The notes under the pieces were generated by a model. It did no database searches. It was given only the letters and a program-made list of their open reading frames with translations, and had not been told where the DNA came from. From Seriola aureovittata (Eukaryota > Chordata > Actinopteri > Carangiformes > Carangidae): DNA of 64,000 nt. A program made the position numbers and the translations under genes. The DNA lies in the NCBI RefSeq assembly GCF_021018895.1, contig NC_079375.1, positions 4,617,560 through 4,681,559 on the forward strand, written 5' to 3'. Position 1 is the stretch's first letter; every line of letters begins with the position of its first letter. Positions 11,166 to 23,669 of the stretch are shown here, piece after piece.

Positions 11166-12290
11166 ATGTTAGCCCCTAATTCCCACACTGATCCCCTTAG
11201 CTTCCTGAATCAAACAACCCACTGGATTCCTCACATAAATCAGTCGGGTGCGTTTCAGTGAGCTTAAATAAAAATGGCTGGGTCTCGGGTGGACGTGGGG
11301 ATTCGTGTGGCGTCAAGAGACGCGGAGGGTTGCGCACAGGAAGAGGAAAACAGACAGGAAAGGGAGGGGGTGACATATAGGGATGCATTCATCTACTCCC
11401 TGACTCCAGGAATTTTCAGCACAGGGGAATTTAGCAAAATGAAGCTTTAGAAGGTGTGATTGTCCTCTGTGTGTGTGTGTGTGTGTAATCAATTAATCAA
11501 TATGTGTTTACAAGTCAAATATATTTATTAATGTGCGTACCCTAAGTTTTTTATAAGAGCAATTATAAGGGCATTAAAGTACTTTAACATGGAGCGAACG
11601 ACAACACACTCCACTGAACAACCACAAGGAAGAATTCTGCATTCACGAAGAGTTTCAGTATAAACAGAATCATGTTGAAAGAATGAAAGTGGCATTTAAA
11701 AGTCCTAATATGGAGGCAGTGTTTCCAAATAAAGTCTATCTAATTATTCCAAACCTGGGTGCATGATTGTTAAAACTGCAGCGTTGCCAAGTTCAGAACA
11801 GCCTCCATGGTCCAGCCAGGTGATCTATGATGATAGCTGCTAGAAACAGGAAGCACTTTATAAGAAGAGGTTTAAAAAGGAATGACAAGATGAAAAGGTG
11901 CGTTTAAATCTTCTCCCAAAGTGAGGTTCAAGCAATGAATGCATATAAACTATAATTAGTGATGAGTTTGGAGTTCCGCATTCAAAATTCGTCTAAATAT
12001 AAAAGTCTATAGTTATGCCTGGATAATGTCTGGTTAAAGTTGAGGCAACTTAAAATACTTGTCTAAAGAAAGATCATGATCCTGATTATAGAAAAAAAAA
12101 AAAAACTTGGTAGGAAAACAGACTGTGGTCACTGGTGTGCCTGTCCAACACTAGAGACTGTCCCCCCCATGAAACAACCCCATACATACTGCAACCACAG
12201 CTACGGTTTATTGTCAGTCAACATATAGCGGTCGTGCAAGACGGCGTCATATAAACACCCAATGACATGTTCATGTTAAAGTGACAAAGC
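11166..12290. other. unassigned sequence
   Basis: Contains a short TG microsatellite at about 11468-11488 and AT-rich unique sequence. No gene or repeat family recognised. Confidence 0.5.
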
Positions 12291-12386
12291 CCTCTAACAG
12301 CCATAGTCATCATGACGGGAGCAAAGGAGGAAGTCGAGTGACATCGTTACATAAGAAAACAAGGTCGACAAAACATTGGATCGCTG
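12291..12386 (+). repeat. interspersed repeat, copy 1 of a pair
   Basis: Shares ordered blocks with 33115-33229: CCTCTA...GCC, AGGAGGAAGTC, then GGTCGACAAAACA and ATCGCTG/ACCGCTG. The shared order and orientation indicate copies of one interspersed family, strongly diverged. I recall similar sequence in other teleosts but cannot name the family. The repeat may continue to about 12570. Confidence 0.45.
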
Positions 12387-13501
12387 TTTGATTCTTGTTT
12401 CAACCTGATAGTTGTTGTTTCCTCTAACGACGACCACACTTTAAACGAGTTTATGACGTTAGCCGCGAATGACGAACGTCTTCTAATCTTCACAAACCAG
12501 GCTTTTCTGCCTAAACCTAACTAAACCTTTACTACAGCATTGTCTGTCATGAGGCTTATCAGAGGGTAGTGACGAGGCCCCAAAGCTCATTCCCAACACG
12601 GTCAACTTGTCTCCATTCTCAGCTCACCATCTGATACAGGTCCCAAGTCAAACAATAGCACACAAAGCACAATACACCACATAAAAACAGATATAGTGCC
12701 CGAACAGTAGCCTGCTTGTCTTCCTCTGTGTTTACATGCCGGCTTCCTGTGTCCCAGTTAATCAGTGGGATCTGGGTGTCTGCCTGGCGCGATGCTGGAA
12801 AGAAGGAATAGACTAAACTCCTGGAGGAGTGAGCCTCTGTGCTATTCGTAATCACAGTCGTGCAATAACAAACTACCATCCTAAATTATACAAAGAGTCA
12901 GACTTAGCTGCTCATTATCCGGCATACAGCGAGAGGCGACATTACTGCATTCAGGAAAAATGTCTCTACTCTCAGCCTCCATTCACATTTCTCCCCAAAC
13001 AGCTTCCTGCACTTTTATTTTATTTTTTTTACTTTTACGCAACCTCGACACGGGTCCCGGTCTCTACTGTCGATCATCCGCCCGGCTCCTCGCACCAGCG
13101 CTGACAAATGCCATACATTTTGAGATAATCTCCTGCATCTCAGTGACTGCTGCCTATCTTAATTTACTTTTCACCAGTGTCCAGTTGTTTCCTTCTTCCC
13201 TGATTTGTCAGGCAGATGGAAAAAAATAATGGCTCCCCCTGATCTCAGCTCTGGGAAGAGCCGAGATTCGTCTTGCAGATTCCACGGCCGATTGTTTAGC
13301 TAGGAGGAGGTCAGGGCGTGCGTCTGCTTGCCTGCCTTCGCTAAACTGTGTGGCTTTTTTTCTTTTCTTTTTTTTTTTGTTTGCTTTTGTCTTTTCCTTG
13401 TGTACGACTGTGCGTATCTCGATAAGGATCTCCCATCATTCCACACTTTGTTTATTTGAGATGAAGGCTTCCTGTGCTTGCGTGGGGGGCATTGGGTTCC
13501 T

Positions 13502-13505
<4 letters not shown>
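12387..13505. other. unassigned sequence
   Basis: Positions about 12980-13240 are high-complexity sequence following a T-rich block and could be conserved non-coding DNA. A T-rich stretch lies at 13350-13395. No gene recognised. Confidence 0.4.

Positions 13506-13533
<28 letters not shown>
13506..13533. repeat. (GA)n microsatellite
   Basis: Fourteen near-perfect GA units. The reverse-strand open frame over it is an artefact. Confidence 0.9.
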
Positions 13534-14491
13534 CGCGGTGCCTTCCAGAGCTGACCTGCGAGTCATCGTTTTCCCCCCGCTGCACTAACAACAGAATGGG
13601 AGTAAATGGATGGTTATTGGCAGTTGATGTAGTCAGTGTAAATCTGAGTCTTAGACAACAATAAGAAAGATGCAGTAAAAGTCTGAAAAAAAATCTGCCA
13701 TTATTCAGTTATAATTGGAAAATTAATGTAATTAAAAACATTTCTGGAAATCCAATAGCAGTGATATGTGTCTATAAAGTGTCAGGATATAAGCACACCA
13801 TACATCTTTTCACACAAGCGCAGAAAATTTTTTTTTTAAAAACATTTTTTAAATGAATTTTAATGATATTTGACCTTGCATGCAGCATATCTTTCTGTTT
13901 TTTTTGTTTTATTAATATTTATTATATTTGAGAATCTTAAAAATGAAACACGTGTGACCATTAAATGCTTCAACAGCTCCACCCAAAAGCCAGTGATGTG
14001 CCTCAAAACACGAGCTCCTTCGTGACTGTTTGCACATTTCTGCCTAAGCTGCAAACACTTTCCAATACTTTCTGATGATGAATTTATTGTGCAATATTGT
14101 TCAAACCTTTTACGCCATCCCACTTGCTAAATTAGGTGTTGACATACATGAACACATTCCAAATATGCCGTTTTATTTTTTTTTTTGCTTGTATGCATGC
14201 AAATTTGGGCACTTGACATCAGCCGCCTCTATGAACGCATCAGAACACGATGCGTTATAAGGGGTAAATGCAACATTTTGTCATGGTATTTCACTTTGCT
14301 CATTCTGTGCCAGCTTTTGTCGGCTGTGCAGTCGATAAGTATCTTTGAAGGTATGAGCTGAAAGCAGTTTGGTGAATTTGATTTGATTATTATTTTTTTT
14401 TTTTAAAAAGAAAGAAAAAGAAGTCTAGTGCAGGCTTTTGAATAATTTTGATGAGTCTGTTTTTCACTCACTGGCACTCATTCTCACTAAT
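13534..14491. other. unassigned AT-rich sequence
   Basis: AT-rich, with A/T runs at 13828-13860 and 14390-14410. Nothing recognised. Confidence 0.5.
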
Positions 14492-14495
14492 ACAC

Positions 14496-14538
<43 letters not shown>

Positions 14539-14543
14539 CACAC
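14492..14543. repeat. (CA)n microsatellite
   Basis: About 26 CA units with two CG interruptions. Confidence 0.9.
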
Positions 14544-15779
14544 TCCAGCCTCTCTAAACCAACATGTTTTTGACCTGGTGGTGACATCCATTAGAGGAAC
14601 GCTCAGAGTTAAAGCCTTCCTGGTTGATCCTGACATCCATTTTACTTTCAGCTCAGGTATGCGGCACTCCACATTGGGTAGTTAAAGAGGTTTTTAAGTG
14701 TGTGCGTGGGTGTGTGTGTGTGTATACTGGTGTTGCTTGGTGGGGATTTGTGGTGTTTAGCTGCCCTCTCGTCCCGCTCCACTGCCTCTTTGTGTGCTGC
14801 TGCCTGAGAGGGAAGCAGCAATGGAGGGAAAACTGACAAAGAGGTGTGCTGGTGGCGGTGGTATGGGGGTCAGCTGCCGACCACTTCAACAACATCAACA
14901 GAAAGCTCTCTCTCCCTGCTGCTGCTCTCAGACAAGAATCCAGACCCACACACCTACCCCGAAACGCAATCAATAACCCACTGCTAAAAAATATCTTAAA
15001 AGTGTGTGTGTGTGTTTTTATCCCATTGAGCAGTATACTGTAATTCTTATGTGCATCACAACAGTACAAAGACGATGCTGATATCTAAAATACTGTGTTA
15101 TAGAGCCTGGTGACATACTGGTGAAATACATAGGCAGGTAAACCGAAGAGGAGACAAAGCACACCATCATCTCAAACACCGACTGGCCAACCAGCTCCCG
15201 CAGAACTTCTAATCACAAATGTTCGCAAGACAGCAGCAGTTCCTATTCAAGTTCTGTATCATATTGACATTGGTGGTTTCTCTGTGGACACACAGCAATG
15301 CTGGAAACTCGCTTATAGCTAGCTCATCATTTTGGTGGTGTTGTGGATGATAGCGCATGTGTAGCCAACATTATCTGTCAAAAAATACATTTATCTTACA
15401 CATTAGTGAATCTTGAAATTTTTTGATGAATTTTTGAGTTTTTTTTGTCTATTTTTTAAGTTTGAGTATCAAATATTCTCATCTTGTAAACTTGAAAGTC
15501 ACTCTGAAAAGTTTGTCATCTGTATTCTCAGAAGTCGTGTTTCCATTAACCTGCTTAGTGCGCAATTTGAAATTGCAAACTTGAAAACGAGTGATTGAAA
15601 AATGTGAATTTTCAAAAAAAAAAAAAAAAAAATCTTGCTGGCATTCCTGCGGGATCACGCCCCAGGGAGCCGGTTCCAACCGAGAGGCAGACTGCTGGAA
15701 ATCCGTTCCTCAGGTTCAATTGGAACGATATTGCGAGAGGAAAGAAAACCCAGCTTTACTCGCATAACATCATGTGTGT
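14544..15779. other. unassigned sequence
   Basis: Contains short TG blocks near 14700-14725 and 15001-15016 and an A run at 15616-15632. No gene recognised. Confidence 0.5.
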
Positions 15780-15780
15780 A

Positions 15781-15818
<38 letters not shown>
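15780..15818. repeat. compound (GT)n(ATGT)n microsatellite
   Basis: Ten GT units followed by four ATGT units. Confidence 0.9.
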
Positions 15819-15982
15819 GCACAAAGACATGGTGTATGAGCATCAGATAACAGCACAGACTGAAAGGGAAGTCGTATTTACAGTATGATGTGATGTATGG
15901 GAGTGTGTGTAAACAGATGCACTGTGCAGCTCAGTTTTGTGTGTTTCAAGATTATAACACACATTGCAACCGTGTAGATGAG

Positions 15983-15984
<2 letters not shown>

Positions 15985-16039
<55 letters not shown>
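15985..16039. repeat. (TG)27 microsatellite
   Basis: An uninterrupted TG run of about 55 bases. The Cys-Val and Thr-His frames through it are artefacts. Confidence 0.95.
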
Positions 16040-16041
<2 letters not shown>

Positions 16042-16383
16042 ATGACAACACTGCTGCTGAAGCTTCTATCTGCCTCCCTGTGCCTGTGCGGAGCTGCTGT
16101 GTGCACGCCTTGGGCTCTGCTCGTGTCCTGTTTATCTTCCAGCAGAACCTGTTGCGAGCGGCTCACTAATTGCCATGGGACAGTGCCAAGCACTCCAGTG
16201 ACAGATGTTTCAGCTGGATGGCGGCTAATGAAGATCGGCTGGAAAACATCCATTGGACTATCCTCTAGAGGACTCTCGTCATTCGTTATGCCTGCATTTA
16301 TGCCAGAGGCCACTGGATCCACATTATCAGCCAGCACAGATCCCAGTAAATTTGAAGGCTTAGCCATGCAATGAGCTCAAGGC
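16040..16383. other. candidate conserved non-coding element next to the duplicated element
   Basis: High-complexity sequence between the TG repeat and the 138-bp duplicated element. It is open in a forward and a reverse frame at once, which argues against either being a gene. No repeat family recognised. It may be part of the same regulatory block as 16384-16521, but only the downstream 138 bp is duplicated. Inference. Confidence 0.25.
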
Positions 16384-16521
16384 TCTTTATTTAGATGATT
16401 AGTGTGTTATTGACACATTTTGTATTCAGTGGAAGCAATATTGTCTTTTAATTAGCCGGTCATTGTTGTTAATGGTTTTCCAGTTACTACCCTTTGGCAG
16501 TTTAGCATTTAATGACATTCA
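16384..16521 (+). repeat. 138-bp duplicated element, copy A
   Basis: Aligns without gaps to 19728-19865 in the same orientation with 9 mismatches (129/138 identical). Similarity stops abruptly at both ends: the flanks are unrelated. The element is AT-rich with several homeodomain-type cores (TGATTAG, TTAATTAG, GTTAATGG, TTTAATGAC). There is no terminal inverted repeat, no tRNA-like promoter and no poly(A) tail, so it does not look like a standard transposon. It may be a duplicated regulatory element or one member of an unrecognised repeat family. Confidence 0.85.
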
Positions 16522-18699
16522 TCCGTAGCTGGAGGAGAGAAGAGGTTTCATTTCCAAACTGCTTTAGAAAACAAACGGCTGAGAGAAAATCTCGACTAAA
16601 AGTTCCACCCATTATGTTAATTCATTAATACATAGTTATTATGCACCAGCAGTATTGTGATTTGTGTTGAAACACTTACAAATGAGTGTTTACTGTGACT
16701 GGAGGAACCTCCCATGATCAGCTATTGACCAAATGTTGATCAGTTCTCAGCTGTCTAATTTAATGTAAGATATTTAAATTCAACTTGCATCTCTGGCCAG
16801 CATCACCACTTATATGAAGAAGAATGAGGTGACGCACTTCATAAAACACCTGGGAGACATCGGAGAGACTCAGCCACATGTTTGTGCCTCAGTCCGACCC
16901 AGAATCAGATGAAGAGTCAGTTTTGCACCAAAAATGGCGACTAGCAGACGTATCAGAAGGGTTAGAGCAGTTAGCGTCTTTTTTTTGTTTGTTTATGTTG
17001 TCTGTTAGCTTGTAACTAGCAGTAGCTGACAGTGGTGGTAGTTGTGCTAGTGCAAACTCTCGCTCTCCGTAAGAACAAGGTTTTGGATTTCTATTGCCCC
17101 GCCTTCTGTCCCCACACGTTGAAGGGATTGGTTCCTTAGGTCTGTGATGTACGACACCCTGGCTGTCTAAATCTGTTTTTATGAGACCGTCATTGGTTCA
17201 CTGCAGTTCAAAAGTGGAAATACTTAGTCATGGTGTGGACTGTATTATATAAAAACATCATATAGGCATGTTAACAGGTTTAAAAACTTTGATTTCGACT
17301 TGGTTTGCCACAGGGGTCAGACATTAGTTGGACATCTGCAAAGTTTTTTTTTTTTTTGTATTGATTTGTGGAGCAATTGCTTTTATTTTGAAATACTGAA
17401 TTTATGCAAAAGAATGCAGCATGAGAATAATCAAAAAAAGGAAACATAATGGAGCAAATCACCACACGGTGCATCATCAGTTGGATACTTTGCTATTTTC
17501 TGTTATGATTTAGCAAGTTACATTTAGGTGTAAATCATTATGTGCTTTACTTTCAGGAGAGAAATCGTGTCGTGATAGTATTTTGCATTCTTTCTGGCAG
17601 AAGATGCTTTATTTTGGAATGAGGCTCATCACGTCTAGACTCTTTCTCCAGGCTTTTACAAATGAACTGAGCCAAAATATTCATTCAATCTCCTCCTGAA
17701 AACGTATCTCAAGAACTCAAAATCACATCAGTAAAACACACATTTATGACACATAGATTCATGGCCTATTCTTACATTCACCCATTTCAAACCAGCTCAT
17801 TAGTCCTCATTATTATCACCCGTAGTTAGCGAGGTGACGACGCAGCCGCGCAGACGGCACTCAAACCGGACAGCTTCAATAACTGTCAAAGCCCCACGAG
17901 TGGAGCATGTATGCTAATCACCCCAGAGAATACAGCCGATTGATTCTAATTGGTTTGCTTCCAATGGCGGAGAGGCGGCCAAGGGGTTACTCTCAAGGTT
18001 TGGCTGAATGGAGGCAGGTCTAATCCAGCACACAATGAGGCATATGGGACTGTGTCTTTTGCAAATCTGTGGACAGAATAAGGACTAAAGCCTGAGGTTC
18101 TCTTCTCTAAAGGGGCTCGCACTGAATGGTTGGGAGTGGCCTGGGAGCCTGGACGCATAATTGACGCGCTGCCTTCCTGCCTGTGTGTAAAACATAAATG
18201 AATTAATTATGGGGTGTTAAAAAAAAAAAAAAAAAAAAAAAGAGAAGAGAGTATCAGACAGATGTGGATGAATGGATGCATAGATAGACAGATAGGTAGA
18301 GAGTCAGGTTAAAAATTGGTTAAGGCTTAGATTTTTTCAGAACAGTTGGCAATGTGCTGTTGATGTGCTAACCTATACATAGACAGATTTATATTAAAAC
18401 AATGCCAAGCCAGTTTTATTTATATAGCCCTTTACAAATCACTAATTTGCCTTTAAGTGGCTGCTAAACAGTGGGTGTGGTATGTTCTACAATCTGTAAA
18501 GCATACAACACCCACTATTCTGAGACCCTCAATTCAGGTCTAATAGTGTATTATAAAAACATAACATATATACTCAATATTGTATCGTTGGCAGCAATAT
18601 TTAAACATTTCCCATTAAGGCCATGTTCAGACTGATCAAACTGGAAAAAACTCAGAGGCACTGTAGAGTAGTTTACACCATCTCATTTAAGGCAGGATT
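16522..18699. other. unassigned sequence with one candidate conserved block
   Basis: Positions about 17800-18210 are high-complexity, with an octamer-like ATGCTAATCA at 17911-17920 and several TAAT cores, and could be conserved non-coding DNA. A 22-A run lies at 18219-18240. At about 18405-18440, GTTTTATTTATATAGCCCTT resembles a short piece of a teleost LINE-type repeat. No gene recognised. Confidence 0.4.
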
Positions 18700-18905
18700 T
18701 ACTTAAAAGTCCTAGGCTCTGAGCTCTGAGCCTCCTCTCTTCTGATTGGCTCACCGACCTGTTGTCACTAGAGCTCCAGAGAGAAGTCTGGGAGAGATGT
18801 AAAACTACATTGAGATGGTTTCTGGTTCTTAAAACCACAAATATATTTTCATATGGATCAACAATTCAAATAAAACAGGAGAAGTGTAAAATATGGGCCC
18901 TTTAA
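18700..18905 (+). repeat. TTAA-flanked MITE-like repeat, copy 1 (5' truncated)
   Basis: Shares CCTCTCTTCTGATTGGCTCA, CCGACCTGTTGTCA, AGAGCTCCAGAGAGAAG and the terminal block AAATATGGGCCCTTTAA with the copies at 30562-30912, 48341-49160 and 50500-50847. It ends at TTAA (18902-18905). The 5' half of the family is missing. The family is non-autonomous, has no coding capacity here, and its superfamily is not assigned. Confidence 0.75.
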
Positions 18906-19727
18906 TAAAAAGAAGTTTACCTATCACTTGTCTTTTCCTTCAGCGGACGCCCATTGTTGTGTGGCAGATAAAAAAGGTGAGAAACAACAACATTGTAGGT
19001 CAAGACTTTATCATTTTGTTTTCAGAGAAGCCTTTCGATCTTTGTATCACACCAGTGAAGCAGGAGACATTTCATTTTCTGCAAATACATAAAGAACTCC
19101 GGGAACAGCTTTTATTTATCATCTCCTCATCTCCTGGTACACAAAATGTGTATGGATGCTCTTTTTGAGAAACAGACAGTTGTGTTTACAACAAACTAAA
19201 GTGTGCAGGTGTAGCAAAAGCAGCAGATCAACAGCAGCTGCAGTCCTCCATCAGTATATATATATACTCAATGTGTTCAGCCACTGTGCTACTGTGGGTT
19301 CAAGCAATCTCTGTAGTTACTCACTAAGTTGGAAGAAAATAGACTTAAAAGTCTAAAAAGCAGCAGTTAAGGGTGTCAGTAACAAGAGAGTCATTATGTG
19401 GTAAGACGGCTGATTATAAGGTTATCTGTTCTGTCAGACACTGGCTGAAACGTGTCCTTTTAATAGCAAAGAGAAACACGCAGCCACCTCAGCTAATCAA
19501 TGCCACAAATCGCAACGTGGCAGCTTCATAACTGATCGATGTCCTGCCTTTTTGGCCCCTTGCTCATAAATGTGTCACTTTTCATTCAGCACGATGCGAA
19601 GCCTCGATCTGACCCGCAGAGCAGGCCCGATGCTCTGACAACACGAAATTTTCACATAAATGCAACTTTTGTCCCTTTTTTCTTGATGCTTTATTTAATG
19701 ATTTCATTTATCTGTTGGTTATTGGGT
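18906..19727. other. unassigned sequence
   Basis: No recognised feature apart from a short (TA)n at about 19256-19266. The open frame at its start begins inside the repeat end and is not a gene. Confidence 0.5.
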
Positions 19728-19865
19728 TCTTTATTTAAATGATTAGTGTGTTATTGACACATTTTGTATTCGGTGGAAGCAACATTGTCATTTAATTAGC
19801 CGGTCACTGTCGGTAATGGTTTTCCAGTTACTACCATTTGGCAGTTCAGCATTTAATGACATTCA
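19728..19865 (+). repeat. 138-bp duplicated element, copy B
   Basis: Direct-orientation partner of 16384-16521, 3,344 bp downstream, gapless, 9 substitutions. The substitutions are spread along the element, although three fall close together near its middle. The TGATTAG, TTAATTAG and TTTAATGAC cores are intact in both copies; the GTTAATGG core reads GGTAATGG here. Confidence 0.85.
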
Positions 19866-20319
19866 ACCTAATTAAAATTATCCAAAAGGCTATTTTCCAC
19901 GTGTAGTCATCAGAGAGATGTTACGAAGTCATTTGAAAAAAGGATTTAAAAAATAAAAAAAACAATACATAATGCTTGTAAGGTAAATAGAAAAATTTGC
20001 ACAATGCTACACATGAAATGGTACAAGGTGAAACTTAATTAGTGAGGAGGCTGGTGTTTTCTTTAGCCATGCATGGATATAAAAAAAGAAAAAGGTCTGG
20101 GGTTGTGCTAAATGTGCATGTGTTGCTACAGGCACTGTTTAGATTATATAGATACAGTTATCCCAGCAACAAACATTTTGTCCTTTATCTCCATAATTGC
20201 AAGGTAAACAGTGGAGTCTTGATGTCACATTACAATGTAGTCTCGTCTATGATGTGCACTGGCTTGCACGGTTGCTGTGGCAGCCGGCTAAACAACATAT
20301 CCCTGACATCCATCGCCTA
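19866..20319. other. unassigned sequence
   Basis: AT-rich, no recognised feature. Confidence 0.5.
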
Positions 20320-20552
20320 AATAACATCTTCCATCTCTTCTTGGTGCATCGCAAGGCTTTCCCAGGCCAGATGGGATATATGATCCGGGTTTGTTTCCTC
20401 CCAGTCTGGAATACCTACACAGGGAGGCATCCAGGAAGCGTCACAATCAGATGCCTGCACCACCTCAACTGACTGCTTTTGGCACAAAAAAAGGTGTAGT
20501 GGTTCTACTCCAAGCTCCTTCCTACCTCTACGGGTGAGCCCAGCTGCCATGC
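20320..20552 (+). repeat. degraded LINE-derived repeat fragment
   Basis: Contains, in order, CAAGGC-TTCCCAGGCCAGATGGGATAT, CTCCCAGT, ACACAGGGAGGCATCCAGGA, AATCAGATGCCTGCACCACC and a GGTTCTACTCCAAGCTCC block. These match a LINE-type repeat that is very common in fish, in which the blocks read SCCAGATGGGATATATAATC, GGGAGGCGTCCAGGAGGCAT and CCACCTCAACTGGCTCC. Frameshifted and truncated. Subfamily (RTE-like or other) not assigned. Confidence 0.6.
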
Positions 20553-21534
20553 AGACGACACTCACTTATTTTCAGGAACCTTCACATCAGGACATTGAAA
20601 AGAATGAAGTGGCTGCATGTTTTGATGGAGTCCTATTGTCAATTGTAACAAGGCCACAGGGCGCCAACACGGTATGTGCAGTGAGCCACGTGTGCTCTCC
20701 TCTACAGTTGTGTGCCCACTGTCTGCAACAATCAATGTGTGCACACTTAGCACTCAGCTATGTTCTCACCCACACTTTTCGTCTGGGATCATTGCTGCCC
20801 CCTGACACTGTAATACGCACTGTGTACCAGCAAACACGCGAGGTCTGTGGAATGGCTGCAATTACGTAATTGCAGAGGATTAATACTGCACATGGGTGTT
20901 TGGTGGAGCCTAACGCAAGAAGCACGTAGCCCACTTTATTTTCGCGCTACCGGCCAATACCAAAAAAAAAAAACACTTTAGTTTCTGCTTTTACTCTGGT
21001 AAAGTGTTCTGGCAAAGCAGGACCCTCATTCTGGTTTGTGCCAGCATTTCTTCCAACAAATTACACTGTAAAATGCCAGTGCTGAGGTCTAAAGAGGCTC
21101 TCAGGCTGCATTCACCAATCAATCAGACTATACCAGTGAAAAGGGCAAAGTACAAAGAAGAAGGAAGTTAAAATGCAGGACATAGTACCTTTAAATATTC
21201 ATACAGCTCCTTCAGTCCGTGTCCATACAGATATTATCCTTCCAACTACACAGTGAAATCCATAATGACCTCATTCATTGCAGAGTCCAAAAAGAGAGAG
21301 AAGCCAAGCTGATCTCTCCCAGTTCGCCCATTGTCAGGGGCCTATTAGTGCTCTGGTTTCCTGGTCACATTTGTAGAGACGGTGTTGGTTTTCACTGGAA
21401 GCCAGTTCTCTGCCACGCAGGTGCCCCACAGATTTAGTTTCATGCCCTTTATGCAGAGCACTTACCATCTGCTTGATCTGACTTGTAGGGCAGGTCTGAT
21501 GGTTGTGAAAGGGATCTTCTGCTCCCCTTCAGAT

Positions 21535-21581
<47 letters not shown>

Positions 21582-23320
21582 CAGCAAAGAAAGAGAAGGA
21601 AACAGTCAGCATGGGAAAAGAAAAAGAAAAATCAGGAAATTGTGAGTGTTTTGCTTCATTCTTGAGTGAAAAAAAGAAACTCTTATGTTTGTGTCGTTTT
21701 GTTCAACTGCTTTGGCCCGAATATGGTCTACGGAAATAAAGTCACAGACAAACTATTTCAGAGACGTGCACACCCTTCCTTTCACCTACTTGAAAACACC
21801 CTACCCCCCCCCACCCCAAGATGACAAAACAGTCAGCACTCTGACAGTTTTCCAATCAGAAGACAGAACAAGCTTTGGAAGAAGATCACGCAAGACAGTT
21901 CTTATAGGGCGAGGAATTTAAAGCATCCAGCGATGTGTACAGCATCAAGCGGAGCGCCTGGGGGGGCGAGATGGATGCCAATCTCCCCGCTGTTTTGTCG
22001 CAGTTCTTCCTGTCAGCAGACAAAGCTGCCACAGATACAGCGTGTACATGGAGACTGACACCTCTCACTGTGGGACTTGGGTAAACACAACGCGCACCTG
22101 TGTGATTGACGCTGAAGCACTGTTGCCTGCTTGCCTCTGCGAGGCCGCAATGAATGTGGCAGAAGCGCGCACTGTACAGACACCTGCACTGTCTGGGGAA
22201 GAAGAAGACTCAAAGGATGTTTCACAGGGGGATTGTCAGGGTCTTCATGTGCTGCAGAGACGACGATGGAGATGATCAGCTCCGGTTACCCCCATGATGA
22301 TCGCTGCGTGTCAGCCGATGGCTGTCGTTTGTCTCACGTGGGTGAAAATGTAAAAGAAACACCAGCTAAAGTGAAATACAGACAGAAAAATCCCTTGTTA
22401 CCGGTGTGGCCTGTATTGCATTCGCTGAAAACTTTCTGCAGGTTTCTACCACATCAGACAGCAGAGGATTTGTACCGGTGACAGTGGGGACTTCCCTTCT
22501 ACTCCTACTTAACAACTAGTTTTTTCTCCAGCCGTAGTGGAACCTTACTTTACTTGGTCTGTCTAAGATTACCAAACACTTATTAACCAATGAGTTTATA
22601 ACCATCAGAGTCACTTTAATGCTTTACTCCTCAACGGCCACTGCAGAAAAGTTTGGTTTGTGATTTTACTGACAGGTGATAAAATTAAGTTGCATGTGAA
22701 TATTATTAAGGTTTGGATTGGGACAGGTTCAGTTAAGTTGTACCACAGTCACCAAAAAAGATTTACTTAAATATATTAAAAATCAAAACAAGTTCAATTT
22801 AGCATATTAGCTATATTTAAATGTTGTTGTATAGACTTTTATATCAGGCATCATTAATAGGCAGAAAGCGGTCCAGATCAAGACCCGGACGACCAACCTA
22901 TAAAACAAAAACAAAAGCATTTCCGTGTTTAACGGCGCAGCTTTTTTAGCTTTCACGGTACTGGTCATGGGACACTATGTGGGTGAAAGAGGGAGAGAAA
23001 GAGAGAAGGGCGTTAAAGCTGTTTAGGTGTTGAGATAGTTTATATAAAAATGGTTGTGACTGTTGGTGAGCTGTTGGAGTTAACCATAAAGTAGAAACAT
23101 TGAAATAAAAAGTGTTGCTTGACTTTCCTTTTGTAAAATATAACAAAATATAAGCACTTTGTTATAAGTTTTCAAAAGCCTTCTGTTGTATTTCTGACTT
23201 TTTACAGCCGTTATATTATTGTTGCTAAGTTTGCTAACGTTTAAGATCAAGAGTAAAACGCAGGAATAGAGGATGATGAGAAAAGAGGAGAGAGTTTTGT
23301 GTTAAACTATATGCAGTGAT
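20553..23320. other. unassigned sequence with one long microsatellite
   Basis: Holds (GT)n at 21537-21579 and a C-rich run at about 21803-21816. Positions 21880-22350 are high-complexity and GC-richer than the surroundings; no gene recognised. The rest is AT-rich with no assignable structure. Confidence 0.45.
21537..21579. repeat. (GT)21 microsatellite
   Basis: Uninterrupted GT run of about 43 bases. Confidence 0.95.
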
Positions 23321-23669
23321 CAGTGTTGGGAAAGTTACGTCTGAAATGTAATATGTTACAGATTACTAATGAGCCCGTTACAAATGTAATAAGCAGTGTA
23401 ACTTTTTGATTACTTTCCGGTACCATTCATTTAGTCTGTTGGTATCATGTAGATATTTCACAACCTAATGACCTCGTTAAAACTTAATGAAAACACAATG
23501 CTGGAAGTTAGTTTTTGTAGTTTTCACGCCTGTAACAAAATGAATGATGTACATATCAGCTCTTTACCAAAAATAATAGATTCAGATGTAATTTTTGCTA
23601 AATAACTATAACAGATTACTATTACATTTTTGTCATTTGTTACATGTTACAAGTTACTCGCAAACACCG
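23321..23669 (+). mobile_element. non-autonomous hAT-like element
   Basis: Starts CAGTGTTGGGAAAGTTAC and ends GAGTAACT...-type sequence in inverted orientation (AAGTTACTCGCAAACACCG at 23651-23669), giving imperfect terminal inverted repeats. Flanking 8-mers GCAGTGAT (23313-23320) and CCAGTGAT (23670-23677) match at 7 of 8 positions, the 8-bp target-site duplication expected of hAT transposons. The interior is rich in GTTAC/GTAAT blocks typical of this teleost family. No transposase is encoded in 349 bp, so it depends on an autonomous partner and is old. Confidence 0.7.

Noticed and set aside
15700..15725. GGTTCAATTGG, superficially like a tRNA B box
   Set aside because: No A box at the right distance and no cloverleaf can be drawn.
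15843..16367. Reverse-strand open frame of 174 codons
   Set aside because: A large part is Thr-His repeats from the TG microsatellite. The remainder overlaps the candidate non-coding block and a forward frame of similar length.
18893..19168. Forward open frame of 91 codons
   Set aside because: It begins inside the terminal block of a MITE-like repeat and has no recognisable homology.
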